This document shows positions 35,047-45,748 of a stretch of DNA of 47,791 nucleotides, in pieces. The notes beneath the pieces were generated by a model. That model ran no database searches, was not told the origin of the DNA, and saw nothing but the letters and a program-made list of their open reading frames with translations. The translations under genes were made by a program, and so were the position numbers. Source of the DNA: Ascidiaceihabitans sp. (GTDB taxonomy: Bacteria > Pseudomonadota > Alphaproteobacteria > Rhodobacterales > Rhodobacteraceae); assembly GCA_028248455.1 (NCBI GenBank), contig JAOKHV010000012.1, positions 1-47,791 on the forward strand. The letters are read 5' to 3'. Position 1 is the first letter of the stretch. Every line of letters begins with the position of its first letter.

Positions 35047-36063
35047 ATGCACAATCCACTAGCCGAACAATCATCCAACGACACCGCGAACCAAAGCGTC
35101 GCACAATTGCCTCAGGTCACTGAGCCACGAAATCCAGGCATGGAGCTCGACCTAGATTGGGTTGCCCGGGTTCAGGCGAACACATCAGCCATTGAGCGTC
35201 GATGCGCTGCATTGCCAGCCCGCCGCTCTGTCAAAAAAGAACATCAAGCTGCGTGGTTACTGAAAGCTGTTAGCTGCATTGACCTGACGACTTTGTCTGG
35301 CGATGACACCGAAATGCGTGTTGGTCGGTTGTGTGCTAAAGCTCGTCAGCCTGTGAACGCTAGCGTCCTCGCGCAGCTTGAAATGACCGGACTGACGACC
35401 GGAGCTGTATGTGTGTATCACGAGATGATACCAGCCGCTGTTCGCGCACTTGTCGGAACGAACATTCCAGTCGCAGCTGTTTCAACTGGCTTCCCCGCAG
35501 GGCTATCCCCACTTCACCTACGCATCCAAGAAATCAAGGAAAGCGTTGCAGCAGGCGCTAGGGAAATCGACATCGTTATCTCCCGTCGTCACGTGCTGAC
35601 AGGCGATTGGCAAAAGCTATACGACGAAATGAAAGACATGCGCAAAGCCTGTGGTGACGCCCATGTTAAGGCGATCCTAGCGACTGGCGAACTGGGCTCT
35701 CTACGCAATGTCGCGCGCGCCTCGCTGGTGTGTATGATGGCTGGTGCCGACTTTATTAAAACATCAACGGGTAAGGAAAGCGTCAATGCAACCCTACCTG
35801 TGACTCTCATTATGATCCGCGCCATTCGCGACTATTTTGAACGCACGGGTTATCGAATTGGTTACAAGCCAGCGGGCGGCATTTCAAAAGCGAAAGATGC
35901 GATTACCTACCTCGCTTTGATGAAGGAAGAATTGGGAGATCGCTGGCTTCAGCCTGACTTATTCCGTTTTGGCGCTTCTTCCCTGTTAGGGGATATTGAA
36001 CGTCAACTGGAACATCACCTGACCGGCGCATATTCCGCCAGCCATAGAAATCCAATGGGCTAA
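35047..36063 (+). CDS. deoC: Deoxyribose-phosphate aldolase
   Basis: A 338-aa class I aldolase that splits 2-deoxyribose-5-phosphate into glyceraldehyde-3-phosphate and acetaldehyde. The Schiff-base lysine is in ADFIKTSTGK and the second essential Lys in YRIGYKPAGGIS. It is longer than E. coli DeoC (259 aa) because of an N-terminal extension of about 70 residues (including ERRCAALPARRSVKKEHQAAWLLKAV), typical of the eukaryote-like DeoC group. The ATG at 35047 has GAGG six nt upstream. The next gene, 46 nt away, is an ALDH16-type dehydrogenase that could oxidise the acetaldehyde. Confidence 0.94.
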   Translation: MHNPLAEQSSNDTANQSVAQLPQVTEPRNPGMELDLDWVARVQANTSAIERRCAALPARRSVKKEHQAAWLLKAVSCIDLTTLSGDDTEMRVGRLCAKARQPVNASVLAQLEMTGLTTGAVCVYHEMIPAAVRALVGTNIPVAAVSTGFPAGLSPLHLRIQEIKESVAAGAREIDIVISRRHVLTGDWQKLYDEMKDMRKACGDAHVKAILATGELGSLRNVARASLVCMMAGADFIKTSTGKESVNATLPVTLIMIRAIRDYFERTGYRIGYKPAGGISKAKDAITYLALMKEELGDRWLQPDLFRFGASSLLGDIERQLEHHLTGAYSASHRNPMG

Positions 36064-36109
36064 CCTCCGTACTTTGCCTCCCACAAATTCCGATAGAAAG
36101 ACCCGAATC

Positions 36110-38452
36110 ATGACAGTCAAAGATATATTCCAGAGCATGGACTACGGCACAGCTCCTGAAAATGCCGCGGAGGCGTTGGCTTGGATTGTCGACAAAGGTG
36201 GCAAATTTGGCCACTTCATCGACGGGTCATTCACCGATGCGGGCGAGGGTTTTAATAGCAAAAATCCCGCGGATGGAAATGTATTGGCGACAATCAGCCA
36301 AGCGACACAAGCAGATGTGGATTCGGCTGTTTCAGCCGCACGCAAAGCACAACCGAATTGGGCAGCATTGGGTGGACATGGCCGTGCGCGCATCTTGTAC
36401 GCTATCGCCCGTCTGTTGCAAAAGCACAGCCGTTTGCTTTCCGTGCTCGAAACATTAGACAACGGCAAACCGATCCGCGAAAGTCGCGACATTGATGTTC
36501 CCTTGGCACAGCGTCATTTCTATTATCACGCTGGTATGGCCCAATTGATGGATAGTGAATTGCCTGACCGCGAAGCCTTGGGGGTGTGCGGTCAAATCGT
36601 TCCTTGGAACTTCCCACTGCTCATGTTGTCATGGAAAATCGCACCTGCTTTAGCGATGGGTAATACAGTTGTTTTGAAACCAGCAGAATACACATCACTT
36701 ACAGCTTTGTTGTTTTCGGACATCTGCAAACAAGCTGGAGTGCCCGATGGGGTTGTAAACATCGTGACCGGTGATGGCACCGTGGGCGAGATGATTGTCG
36801 CCGCTGACGTGGACAAGATTGCGTTCACAGGCTCGACAGCAGTTGGGAAACAGATCCGTAAAGCCACTGCAGGATCCAGAAAAACGCTGACGCTCGAGCT
36901 GGGGGGCAAGTCGCCCTACATCGTATTTGACGACGCAGATTTGGACTCAGCAGTTGAGGGATTGGTTGACGCCATTTGGCTCAATCAAGGGCAGGTGTGC
37001 TGCGCAGGTTCACGTCTATTGGTTCAAGAACCAATTGCAGAAACCTTCTATGCCAAGCTGAAAGTCCGCATGGACAAACTGCGCATAGGGAGCCCACTGG
37101 ATAAGTCCATCGATGTCGGTGCTATCGTCGATCAATCGCAGCTTGATACAATAACCCGCATGGTTGCTGAAAACACCGCTGGAACTATGCACCAATCAAG
37201 TGCTGCATTGCCTGAGCATGGCCTGTTCTATCGACCGACGTTGGTCACTGATCTTCATCCAGCTGACACACTGATGCAGGAAGAAATCTTTGGTCCTGTC
37301 TTATGCGCCACAACGTTCCGCACGCCTGCAGAAGCTGTCGAAGTAGCCAACAACACGCGCTACGGATTGGCCGCAACGGTTTGGAGCGAGAACATTAATC
37401 TTGCGCTCGATATTGCACCAAAGCTTGCCGCTGGCGTTGTGTGGATCAACGGCACCAACATGTTTGACGCTGCTGCCGGCTTTGGCGGTGTGCGCGAAAG
37501 CGGCTTTGGCCGCGAAGGTGGCTGGGAAGGTCTAAGCGCCTACACCAAAGCCAAGAGCCAAACGAAGCCATTGAAACCAATCGCAGCCTTTGAAGGTAAT
37601 AAAGGGACCAACAAGGATTTGGACCGCACGGCGAAGCTGTACATCGGCGGCAAACAAGCGCGTCCTGACAGCGGCTATTCTACCGCAGTCTTCGCCAAAT
37701 CTGGAAAACTAGTAGGCCATGCTTCAAACGCATCCCGCAAAGATGTCCGAAACGCTGTAGAGGCCGCGAACGCAGCCAAGGGATGGTCAAAAACCACAGG
37801 CCATTTGCGTGCACAGATTCTGTACTTCATTGCTGAAAACCTAAGCGCACGGGCAGAGGAATTCGCGGATCGCCTAAACACCCTACAAGGTGACAACAGT
37901 GGTCAAAAAGAGGTCGAGGCGTCCATCAGCCGTCTATTCACCTATGCAGCATGGGCGGACAAATACGACGGCCAAGTGCATGGCGTTCCGATGCACGGTA
38001 CGGCACTGGCTATGAAGGAACCCGTAGGCGTCATTGCTGCGCTATGCCCGGACACTGCACCTTTGCTCGGTCTTATATCACTCATGGCCCCTGCCATCGC
38101 GATGGGCAACCGTGTGATCCTGAGTGCATCAGAGGCGTTTCCATTGATCGCCACAGACTTCTTCCAAGTACTCGACACCTCAGACGTGCCAGCTGGTGCC
38201 GTTAATATCCTCACCGGCGCGCATATTGATGTCGCAAAAACAATGGCAGAACACATGGACATCAATGCGGTTTGGTCCTTCTCTGGGTCTGATCTGAGCA
38301 AAGACATTGAAGCTAGCAGCGCCACAAACATCAAACGCACTTGGGTGAACAACGGACAAGCCCGTGATTGGATGTCATTCGCTGGCGAAGGAAAAGAATT
38401 CCTTGTTGCCGCGACAGAGATCAAAAACATCTGGATCCCGTATGGTGAATAA
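36110..38452 (+). CDS. ALDH16-type two-domain aldehyde dehydrogenase
   Basis: A 780-aa protein with a complete N-terminal aldehyde dehydrogenase domain (about 25-490) and a second ALDH-like domain (about 510-775). In the first domain GQIVPWNFPLLM, the catalytic Glu in LELGGKSP and the catalytic Cys in NQGQVCCAGSR are intact. The second keeps the fold landmarks (PVGVIAALCPDTAPLL, GNRVILSASE, SFSGSDLSK) but lacks the Glu and Cys motifs. This matches bacterial ALDH16, one member of which (from Loktanella) has a known structure. Together with deoC it forms a deoxyribose-use unit. It ends at a strong bidirectional terminator. Confidence 0.9.
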   Translation: MTVKDIFQSMDYGTAPENAAEALAWIVDKGGKFGHFIDGSFTDAGEGFNSKNPADGNVLATISQATQADVDSAVSAARKAQPNWAALGGHGRARILYAIARLLQKHSRLLSVLETLDNGKPIRESRDIDVPLAQRHFYYHAGMAQLMDSELPDREALGVCGQIVPWNFPLLMLSWKIAPALAMGNTVVLKPAEYTSLTALLFSDICKQAGVPDGVVNIVTGDGTVGEMIVAADVDKIAFTGSTAVGKQIRKATAGSRKTLTLELGGKSPYIVFDDADLDSAVEGLVDAIWLNQGQVCCAGSRLLVQEPIAETFYAKLKVRMDKLRIGSPLDKSIDVGAIVDQSQLDTITRMVAENTAGTMHQSSAALPEHGLFYRPTLVTDLHPADTLMQEEIFGPVLCATTFRTPAEAVEVANNTRYGLAATVWSENINLALDIAPKLAAGVVWINGTNMFDAAAGFGGVRESGFGREGGWEGLSAYTKAKSQTKPLKPIAAFEGNKGTNKDLDRTAKLYIGGKQARPDSGYSTAVFAKSGKLVGHASNASRKDVRNAVEAANAAKGWSKTTGHLRAQILYFIAENLSARAEEFADRLNTLQGDNSGQKEVEASISRLFTYAAWADKYDGQVHGVPMHGTALAMKEPVGVIAALCPDTAPLLGLISLMAPAIAMGNRVILSASEAFPLIATDFFQVLDTSDVPAGAVNILTGAHIDVAKTMAEHMDINAVWSFSGSDLSKDIEASSATNIKRTWVNNGQARDWMSFAGEGKEFLVAATEIKNIWIPYGE

Positions 38453-38490
38453 AAAATAGCGCCCCGCGGCGATGCCAAGCGCTATTTTTT
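38451..38490. terminator. Bidirectional terminator between ALDH16 and the M16 peptidase
   Basis: AAAAAATAGCG (38451-38461) pairs perfectly with CGCTATTTTTT (38480-38490), giving U tracts for both directions. The stop codons of both convergent genes lie in the stem bases. The 18-nt loop contains a smaller GGC-GAT-GCC hairpin. Confidence 0.85.
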
Positions 38491-39808
38491 ATTCAGGCAA
38501 TGGACCTGTCGTTAAGCCAACTGGCTTACCAACAACCACGAACTGCAATCCATCCGCATCTAACAGCTCAGCTGCAACACGATTGACGTCTTCCAATGTC
38601 ACTGCTTCGACTCTGTCGTTGCGGGTCGCAATGTAATCAATTGGAAAGCCGATCATCTGCATTCCGACCATGATCCGCGCGATGGGCGCATTCCCATCAA
38701 ACCGCAGTGGATAGGCACCAGTAATATAGGTCTTAGCATTGCGCAGCTCTTCGAGTGTCACACCTTTTTCAGCTGCCTTCGACCACTCGTCGCGGATCAC
38801 TAAAATGGCTTCTGCAATACGATCATTGGCTGATGCAACTTGCCCCTGATAGGTTGCTGCGTGATCACGCGGCACAAGGAACGTGCTGACCCCATAAGTT
38901 AGACCGCGTTTTTCGCGTACTTCGTTCATAAGACGACTCTCAAAGGAGCCTCCGCCCAAGACATGATTGAGAATTGTTGCGGCGAAGTAGTCAGGGTCTT
39001 CTAGGCCAATCCCTTTGTGTCCAAACAAGGCGACAGATTGCGGCGTGTCAAAATCCACGACTGTTACGCCACCCTCTATTGTTACCTCAGCGGCCTGCGT
39101 TTGGGAGGCACCGGTTTCAGGTAAACCACCCAAAAGCTCGTCCACGAGTATGCCCAGCTCAGCAGGTGTAATATCTCCAACCGCACCGACATACAGGCGA
39201 TCCTTTGCAAAAATATCACCATGCGCATTTATCAGATCCTCTCGGGTCAATGCAGCTACACTTTCGTTGGTTCCAGACAAATCAGTTGCATAGGGGTGAT
39301 CTCCAAACGTCATTCGATTGAAAGCAGCACCCACAATTGCATCGGGATCAGTCGTATCCGACAACAAACCTGCAAAAACCTGCCCACGAACCCGTTCGAT
39401 ATCAGTTTCGTTAAGATTTGGATCAACAATAGATGAACGCAATAGTGCAACTGCATCATCGCGACTTTCAGACAAAAATCTTACGGAAACGGACAATGAA
39501 TCCGAATTCAAATTATAGGAAAAACTAGCCGCCAAATCCTCAACAGCACGGGCAAAGCCACGTGAATCTAAATCGCCTGCGCCCTCTTCCAACAACCCAG
39601 TCATTAGGTTTAGCGCGCCACGTTTCCCTGGGCGATCTAGCGACCCACCTCCACGAAACCGCAACTCAAGCGCCATGAAAGGGATCGACGGTTCTTCAAC
39701 CAACCATGCGGTAATTCCACCAGGTGAAATGACTTCTTGGATTTTCACTTCTGCCTGTGCGGGTAATACGGTCAGAAAGCTAATGACTAGAACGCTAAAA
39801 ATTCTCAT
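38489..39808 (-). CDS. M16 peptidase-like protein, non-catalytic partner
   Basis: A 439-aa exported protein of the pitrilysin family; the signal peptide MRIFSVLVISFLTVLPAQA covers residues 1-19. The zinc motif HxxEH is absent: the corresponding region reads LNLMTGLLEEGAGDLDS. The C-terminal half has the R-Y-type pair seen in substrate-binding subunits (REKRGLTYGVSTF). It starts inside the stop of the catalytic partner (ATGA), so the two should form a periplasmic heterodimer. I chose the ATG at 39808 for this overlap and the signal peptide. Confidence 0.9.
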   Translation of the reverse strand: MRIFSVLVISFLTVLPAQAEVKIQEVISPGGITAWLVEEPSIPFMALELRFRGGGSLDRPGKRGALNLMTGLLEEGAGDLDSRGFARAVEDLAASFSYNLNSDSLSVSVRFLSESRDDAVALLRSSIVDPNLNETDIERVRGQVFAGLLSDTTDPDAIVGAAFNRMTFGDHPYATDLSGTNESVAALTREDLINAHGDIFAKDRLYVGAVGDITPAELGILVDELLGGLPETGASQTQAAEVTIEGGVTVVDFDTPQSVALFGHKGIGLEDPDYFAATILNHVLGGGSFESRLMNEVREKRGLTYGVSTFLVPRDHAATYQGQVASANDRIAEAILVIRDEWSKAAEKGVTLEELRNAKTYITGAYPLRFDGNAPIARIMVGMQMIGFPIDYIATRNDRVEAVTLEDVNRVAAELLDADGLQFVVVGKPVGLTTGPLPE

Positions 39809-41145
39809 TGGCCTTGCTCCTGTACTTTCATCAACCATCCCGTAACTGAGCTCTCTGGAATGATTACCTTTTCGGCAGCGGCCATAATTTCTTCGGGCGT
39901 TATCGCCTGCAAAATTTCAGGCCATGCTTGAACGTCTTCAACGGTTAATCCAGTGGTCAAAGCAGATCCATAGCGCTGTGCTATCCCATCAACATTGTCG
40001 CGTGCGTAAATCTGCTGTGCGCGAAGCTGTTTTTTCAAACGCTCAAGCTGTGCAGGGTCGACGCCTTCTTTCATAAAGCTAGCAACAGCGACGTCCATCG
40101 CATCCTCAGCCTCCTGCAGGGTAACACCAGGAGCGGGTACAACAATCATATTGAAGGTAGTGTCATCTAAAGATGTCCCACGATAATAGACCGATGAATA
40201 CACAGCGACCTGCGTATTAAACTGCAACTTCTCAGTTAGGTATGAGGTCGTGCCACCACCCAATATCTCAGCCAACAAAGTCAACGCTGCTGCTTCTTTT
40301 TGTGCACCTTGATCCCGTTCTGGAGCCAAATATGAACGGCTTACATAAGGTTGCGCCACACGTGCATCGCGAAAGATCACGCGACGCTCGGCGGTTTGGG
40401 GTGGTTCCTCTGTGCGCAACCGTTCAGGCAAGGCAGGATTGAAAGGAATAACGCCATAATACTTTTCAGCCAGTTCACGTACCCCTTCTGGAGTCACGTC
40501 ACCAGAAACAACTAGGATAGCGTTATTGGGGGAATAGTAGATTTCATAGAATGACAGCGCGTCATCCAAATTCAGCGTTTCCATTTCGTGCATCCAACCA
40601 ATGACGGGCACCCCGTAACGATGATTATGATATTGCACCGCACGCATCTGCTCCGAGAACAAAGCACTGGCGCTATTCTCAGTCCGCTGGTTGCGTTCTT
40701 CGATAATCACATCACGCTCTGTCTCGATGTTTGCTGGGGTTAGGCGAATGTTGCGCATCCGGTCACTCTCCATGCCCATCATCAGTTCAAGACGATCAGC
40801 TGCAATGCGCTGATAGTAGGCTGTGTAATCATAGCTAGTGAACGCGTTGTCATTGCCACCGTTCGCGGAAACGATGGCCGAGAACTCACCCGCTTCTAAC
40901 TTGTCAGTCGCCTTGAACAAAAGATGTTCCAGAAAGTGCGCAACACCTGATGCTCCTTTGGGTTCATCCGCTGACCCAGCGCGATACCATACCATGTGCT
41001 GGACGACTGGCGCACGGTGGTCCTCAACAACAATAACCTGCATTCCGTTATCTAGAACAAATGTTGTGACAGGATCTTCGGCCGCCATCACTGAAAGTGG
41101 CGTCGACAGCATAAGCGTGGCCAAAAAGGCGCGCATTCGGGTCAT
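39805..41145 (-). CDS. M16 zinc peptidase, catalytic subunit
   Basis: A 446-aa exported pitrilysin-family protease. The signal peptide ends near SVMAA (residues 1-22). The inverted zinc motif HFLEH is in ASGVAHFLEHLLFKAT (about residue 65), with the third ligand region ERDVIIEERNQRTEN about 75 residues later, as in the family. The ATG at 41145 has AAGGATC upstream; a longer frame to 41208 is unlikely. It follows a DUF3035 lipoprotein gene and is coupled to the inactive paralogue. Related periplasmic pairs degrade or process peptides. Confidence 0.93.
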   Translation of the reverse strand: MTRMRAFLATLMLSTPLSVMAAEDPVTTFVLDNGMQVIVVEDHRAPVVQHMVWYRAGSADEPKGASGVAHFLEHLLFKATDKLEAGEFSAIVSANGGNDNAFTSYDYTAYYQRIAADRLELMMGMESDRMRNIRLTPANIETERDVIIEERNQRTENSASALFSEQMRAVQYHNHRYGVPVIGWMHEMETLNLDDALSFYEIYYSPNNAILVVSGDVTPEGVRELAEKYYGVIPFNPALPERLRTEEPPQTAERRVIFRDARVAQPYVSRSYLAPERDQGAQKEAAALTLLAEILGGGTTSYLTEKLQFNTQVAVYSSVYYRGTSLDDTTFNMIVVPAPGVTLQEAEDAMDVAVASFMKEGVDPAQLERLKKQLRAQQIYARDNVDGIAQRYGSALTTGLTVEDVQAWPEILQAITPEEIMAAAEKVIIPESSVTGWLMKVQEQGQ

Positions 41146-41237
41146 AAGTGATCCTTCAGTTGGGTCAAGTCTTGTCCCAAAACATATGCAACATGCCCTC
41201 GCTTTCAATAGTAATCGCAGGAACGTGAGATTTTGGA

Positions 41238-41747
41238 TCAGTTGGACAGTGGAGCTGTTGGTGTTGCAATACCACTTTTACGATATAGGCCTGCAATCTC
41301 ATTTGGATCTAAGGATTGACCCTTATAAACTTCGCTATAGAGGTCATCTTTCACGATACGGAACTGGGTAAACAGAATTTTCGATTTGCGAAAAGCAGCA
41401 TCTTTAGCCGCCAGTTCCGCGCGTATATTCGGTGTCACACCAAAACGGCTTGCGTGCTGAACGATTGCGCCATCACGCACAGGTATACTTCCATTTGGAT
41501 TGTCTCGACGACCGCCCAAAGCCGCCACAGCATCTTCAAGAGGCGTCGCGTCAACAAGGTTACCTTGACCTGGCGTTGGAGCAGGCAAAGCCGCATAACT
41601 GGCGGGCTCTTGCAAAGGCTTACTTGGGCTTACCAAGAAATCGTCTGGTCCGTTCCCTGGTGCATTAAACTTACGCAGACCATCATTGGCACAGGCTGTC
41701 AGAGACACCACCAAAAGTGAAATCACAAAGGGACGCATCTGGCGCAT
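41238..41747 (-). CDS. DUF3035 lipoprotein
   Basis: A 169-aa protein with a lipoprotein signal peptide; the lipobox is SLTAC with Cys at residue 19. The mature part is Pro/Ala-rich (about 30-75; DDFLVSPSKPLQEPASYAALPAPTPG) followed by a conserved basic-acidic stretch. This is the DUF3035 family, largely alphaproteobacterial, of unknown function and probably attached to the outer membrane. Upstream, 78 nt away, is lspA, whose product would process this lipoprotein; downstream are the two M16 peptidases. Confidence 0.87.
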   Translation of the reverse strand: MRQMRPFVISLLVVSLTACANDGLRKFNAPGNGPDDFLVSPSKPLQEPASYAALPAPTPGQGNLVDATPLEDAVAALGGRRDNPNGSIPVRDGAIVQHASRFGVTPNIRAELAAKDAAFRKSKILFTQFRIVKDDLYSEVYKGQSLDPNEIAGLYRKSGIATPTAPLSN

Positions 41748-41824
41748 CTAACTTCTCCCAAACTCAATCAATGATCACCCATAGGTAAATCTTAGGTAGC
41801 AATATCGCACGCTTTGCCCTGATG

Positions 41825-42307
41825 TCACGCCCCGTTTTTCTTTGGCCTATTATCTTTGGAAAAGAATACGAGGCCCAGTGCGCCAGAGAAGATAAAAATA
41901 TCACCAACATTGTAAACAGTCGGGTTAGTCCAACCACAGCAAGAGGTGTTCAAAAAGTCTAGAACATAACCATAATATACGCGGTCAAATACATTCCCAA
42001 GTGCCCCACCGATCAGTAATCCAGCAGCTATCTGCACGATTTTTGGCTGGGCGTTTCGGGCGACCCAAACAACGACCGTTATGCAAATGATCACTGCAAC
42101 GCCGATGAGCGTCCAGCGTGTCACTTCAGAGTCGCTCCCAAATAGGCCAAAGTTTACGCCACGGTTTTCACCATAGCGTAAGTTTAAAACTGGTGGGAGA
42201 ACGTCCATGCCTTTGCTGGCTGAGATTCCCATCATGTGAATCACAACATACTTGCTGACCTGATCAGCCCAGAACGCAAGAAATCCAGCAAGAAACATCA
42301 ATCGCAT
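41825..42307 (-). CDS. lspA: Lipoprotein signal peptidase (signal peptidase II)
   Basis: A 160-aa inner-membrane aspartyl protease with four hydrophobic segments. The catalytic Asp residues are in GNVFDRV and NVGDIFIF, and the NRGVNFGLF motif is present. The ATG at 42307 is preceded by AAGGAG, which overlaps the purH stop; a longer frame to 42409 runs back into purH and is not real. It cleaves prolipoproteins such as the adjacent DUF3035 protein. Two cysteines next to each other (SCCGW) lie in the loop between the active-site segments. Confidence 0.95.
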   Translation of the reverse strand: MRLMFLAGFLAFWADQVSKYVVIHMMGISASKGMDVLPPVLNLRYGENRGVNFGLFGSDSEVTRWTLIGVAVIICITVVVWVARNAQPKIVQIAAGLLIGGALGNVFDRVYYGYVLDFLNTSCCGWTNPTVYNVGDIFIFSGALGLVFFSKDNRPKKNGA

Positions 42308-42317
42308 CGTAGGCTCC

Positions 42318-43904
42318 TTAGTGACGGAAGTGGCGCATGTCGGTAAATACCATTGCCAATCCCGCTTCATCAGCAGCAGCGATAACTTCATCATCGCGCA
42401 TTGAGCCACCCGGTTGAATAAGAGCGGTTGCGCCTGCTTCAGCCGCAGTGATCAGACCATCAGCGAATGGGAAGAACGCGTCAGACGCCACAACAGAACC
42501 TTTGGTTAGCGGTGCTGGTAAACCCATGGCTTCGGCCATATCAATGGCTTTGCGTGCGGCAATTCGTGTGCTGTCGACGCGACTCATTTGCCCAGCGCCA
42601 ACACCAACTGTTGCACCATCTTTGACGTAGATGATCGCGTTGGATTTAACGTGCTTGGCAACAGTCCATGCAAACATCAAGTCTGATAATTCTTGGTCTG
42701 TTGGCGCACGTTTGGTCACAACTTTCAAATCGTCCAGTGTGATGAACCCGTTGTCTTTATCTTGGAACAGGTAACCACCAGCCACTTGGCGAATTGTTTG
42801 ACCAGCAGCCTTGGCATCAGCTAAACCGTCTGTGGTCAACAAACGAAGGTTCTTTTTCTTTGCGAACACTGCACGTGCTGCGTCATCAGCACCGGGGGCA
42901 ATCACTACCTCAGTGAAAATCGCGCTGATCTCTTCTGCTGTTGGGCCATCAAGCGGTTGGTTAACCGCAATAATCCCGCCAAACGCGCTGGTGCGATCGC
43001 AATCGAATGCGCGTGAATATGCTTGAGCCAATGTATCACCGCGCGCAACGCCGCACGGGTTCGCGTGCTTGATGATAGCAACAGCCGGACCTTCGCTTGG
43101 ATCAAATTCGCTGACCAATTCAAACGCCGCATCTGTGTCATTGATGTTATTGTAAGACAGTTCTTTACCTTGGTGCTGTTGCGCTGTCGCAACGCCTGGG
43201 CGCAAAGAACCATCGGTGTAAAAGGCTGCTGCTTGGTGTGGATTTTCACCATAGCGCAATGTTTGCGCCAATGTTCCGCCAACGGTGCGACGGCGTGGTG
43301 TCTCACCAATTTGCAAGGCCATCCATGTGCTCACGGCAGTGTCATATGCAGCCGTACGGGCATACGCTGTCTGGGCCAACCGCTGACGCAATGCGTATGA
43401 GGTTTGACCATCGTTGGCTTCAAGTTCGGCAAGGACGACGTCATAGTCCTCGACATCCACAATCACGTTTACAAAGCCGTGGTTCTTAGCACCCGAACGG
43501 ATCATCGCAGGCCCGCCAATATCAATATTTTCGATCATTTCAGCATATTCAGCGCCGCGTTTGAGAGTCTCTTCAAATGGGTACAGATTCACAACGACCA
43601 AGTCGATTGCACCGATATCGTGTGTGCCCATCGCAGCAACGTGTTCATCATTGTCGCGCAGCGCCAACAAGCCACCATGCACAACGGGGTGAAGCGTCTT
43701 AACGCGACCATCCATCATTTCCGGAAAACCTGTAACCTCAGAAACATCTTTAACGGTCAAACCTGCATCACGCAGCGTTTTTGCGGTTCCGCCTGTACTG
43801 AGCAATTCAACTCCACGCGTGGCTAATGCGGTACTAAAGGCAACCAATCCGGTTTTATCAGAAACAGAAAGCAGAGCGCGGCGAACAGGGTAGAGATCAG
43901 TCAT
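42318..43904 (-). CDS. purH: Bifunctional AICAR transformylase / IMP cyclohydrolase
   Basis: A 528-aa enzyme for the last two steps of purine synthesis. The N-terminal IMP cyclohydrolase domain (about 1-195) has [20 protein letters not shown] and [13 protein letters not shown]; the C-terminal AICAR formyltransferase domain (about 200-528) has the catalytic KHANPCGVA and DAFFPFADG. The length is normal. It lies between a heparinase-like gene and lspA, 20 nt and 10 nt away, all on the minus strand. Confidence 0.97.
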   Translation of the reverse strand: MTDLYPVRRALLSVSDKTGLVAFSTALATRGVELLSTGGTAKTLRDAGLTVKDVSEVTGFPEMMDGRVKTLHPVVHGGLLALRDNDEHVAAMGTHDIGAIDLVVVNLYPFEETLKRGAEYAEMIENIDIGGPAMIRSGAKNHGFVNVIVDVEDYDVVLAELEANDGQTSYALRQRLAQTAYARTAAYDTAVSTWMALQIGETPRRRTVGGTLAQTLRYGENPHQAAAFYTDGSLRPGVATAQQHQGKELSYNNINDTDAAFELVSEFDPSEGPAVAIIKHANPCGVARGDTLAQAYSRAFDCDRTSAFGGIIAVNQPLDGPTAEEISAIFTEVVIAPGADDAARAVFAKKKNLRLLTTDGLADAKAAGQTIRQVAGGYLFQDKDNGFITLDDLKVVTKRAPTDQELSDLMFAWTVAKHVKSNAIIYVKDGATVGVGAGQMSRVDSTRIAARKAIDMAEAMGLPAPLTKGSVVASDAFFPFADGLITAAEAGATALIQPGGSMRDDEVIAAADEAGLAMVFTDMRHFRH

Positions 43905-43924
43905 TTGGAATTGGTCCTTTGAAG

Positions 43925-45667
43925 TCAGTCAGCTAGGTCAGGTTCATCACGGTTCAAGTCTCTGACCCCAATCGCAGTTTCCTGCGCCTTGGACAAAGAC
44001 CACCGAATGCGCGTGGCATACTCTACTGCGCGGCCAGATAGAACGACCTGTTGCGATGCACGTGGCTTTAATCTGCCAGTTTCTAGGTAAACGCTTGGCT
44101 CTAGGGCTAAATTAAATTTTCCGTCGTGACGAAAAAACCAGATTTCACCACTTTTAAGTGCCATTGAGACGGCGACACCACCCAAATCTAAAGTTGCGTC
44201 GACTTCTGGGTGTAGATGAAATCGTACATCAAACGGCACTCCACCAAGGCGTAAATCGTCCATGGAACGATCGAACTGACGTTTCTGGGCGTCTTCCATC
44301 GCCAGTAACATGTCTTCACCAGCGAGACCGCGACCATCAAAGGTTAGCTCAAGTGTGCGGGCATGCGTTAGGCCATGGATATCGCGAAATCCATCATGAC
44401 CGCCCTGAAACCGAAGACCATCCGGGGCTTGGCTTACCTCAATTGGCACGTGCTTTGGTGCATCAATCAAAGTTTCCAAACTGCTAGCACGGACGGCATC
44501 GCCAAGTCGCGCGCTGGAATACCCATCCAAAATCACGGTCGAATGCGATGGTGTTGCACGCCCAGCGCGCCGCCACTCAGCACCAAAAGACGCGCCAGAC
44601 CCACAGTTCACGACCAGAGGGCGACGACCCGATGTCAATTCGAATGCCAGAGTTGAAGCATGTCCACTGCGCGCAGCGCTTCCGCGCGGCGGAACCGCTG
44701 CGTCGACAATCACGCTGGTCCGCCCAGCAGACAACCGCGCAAAGCCCATGGATAACCCATCCGGTTGGCTAGTCTTGATACCAGCCGCTGCCAGCGCATG
44801 ATCCAACCAACCTTCTTGCCCACGTCCACCACCGTGAAAACGGGCTAACCCACCATCAGAGTGACGCAAAGTTCGCAGCGTTGGGGTGATGCGCTCAATC
44901 GCACCCAGATGCTCAGCTGGCACCTCAAGGCCAGCTTCTTCCAGTGCTGCGGCCGCCCATGTCAGCAACGCATAGACCGCAAGTAACTCTTCAGGATTGC
45001 GTGCTGGCAACCCACCCTCGCTATCGACCTGAACAGCGCATTCTTTAGCCAACGCTTTTATTGCAGGTTTGGCCAAGCCCTCCATGCCTTGCAAGGAAAG
45101 GCCTGCGTAAATCAGCCCTGTAAGCGCCTCAAAGCGCGGCAAGCCAGGACTCGCGCTGTGCCAGCGTTTGGACAAAAAGGTCGTCTGTTGGGCAAGCGAT
45201 AGATAAAATGCATCGGAGCGATCACTTTCTTGGCCGCGCAAAACGAATAGAGCATGGTTAATCCAGCGAATGAGGCGGCGACCCGTCAGATCAGGCGTCC
45301 AACCCGCACCTGAACCACGCCCAAATTGGTCGATCCACTCCCATAACCAAGATTGCATGCTTGCTCGTGAAAACGTGTCACCAACAGCGGCCAAATCGTC
45401 CATCCATGCGAAACCATGCAAATCGCACTCAAACGCAGCATTGGGAGCTTTGAGCACCCAAATTGATGCATTGGGGGCTTCGATCAAATATCCAGCAAAC
45501 AGAAAATTTCCAGCAACCAATTGGCGGCCTTTTGCAAAACTACCGATCGTTCGAGGTTCTGGCGAAGACACAAATCCTGTAGCGGCCCGTGTGCGGGTCG
45601 CAAGTCGTGCATATACTCGATTTAGGAAACGCTCTTTGAGCGAGGTGAACCCATTTGGATTTGACAT
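43925..45667 (-). CDS. Heparinase II/III family protein
   Basis: A 580-aa protein with an N-terminal alpha-helical toroid region (about 90-300) and a C-terminal beta-sandwich domain (about 320-560) of the heparinase II/III-like type, including [15 protein letters not shown] and [26 protein letters not shown]. No signal peptide is apparent, so it is unclear whether it acts outside the cytoplasm. Versions of this protein sit between rsmB and purH in many Rhodobacteraceae, and its substrate is not known; heparin itself is unlikely. A fucose- or uronic-acid-containing polymer of the envelope is one possibility. Confidence 0.87.
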   Translation of the reverse strand: MSNPNGFTSLKERFLNRVYARLATRTRAATGFVSSPEPRTIGSFAKGRQLVAGNFLFAGYLIEAPNASIWVLKAPNAAFECDLHGFAWMDDLAAVGDTFSRASMQSWLWEWIDQFGRGSGAGWTPDLTGRRLIRWINHALFVLRGQESDRSDAFYLSLAQQTTFLSKRWHSASPGLPRFEALTGLIYAGLSLQGMEGLAKPAIKALAKECAVQVDSEGGLPARNPEELLAVYALLTWAAAALEEAGLEVPAEHLGAIERITPTLRTLRHSDGGLARFHGGGRGQEGWLDHALAAAGIKTSQPDGLSMGFARLSAGRTSVIVDAAVPPRGSAARSGHASTLAFELTSGRRPLVVNCGSGASFGAEWRRAGRATPSHSTVILDGYSSARLGDAVRASSLETLIDAPKHVPIEVSQAPDGLRFQGGHDGFRDIHGLTHARTLELTFDGRGLAGEDMLLAMEDAQKRQFDRSMDDLRLGGVPFDVRFHLHPEVDATLDLGGVAVSMALKSGEIWFFRHDGKFNLALEPSVYLETGRLKPRASQQVVLSGRAVEYATRIRWSLSKAQETAIGVRDLNRDEPDLAD

Positions 45668-45748
45668 AGTGCTCTGCCTTCTTACGCTCTGGGGCGTTTG
45701 AAAGATTAATGCCCTATTAGGGTCAGAAAGTCACTAATTTTGCCAAAA

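Noticed and set aside
38489-39808. Missing HxxEH in the second M16 protein as a sign of gene decay
   Set aside because: Inactive M16 partners encoded beside an active subunit are a normal heterodimeric arrangement, and the reading frame is intact.
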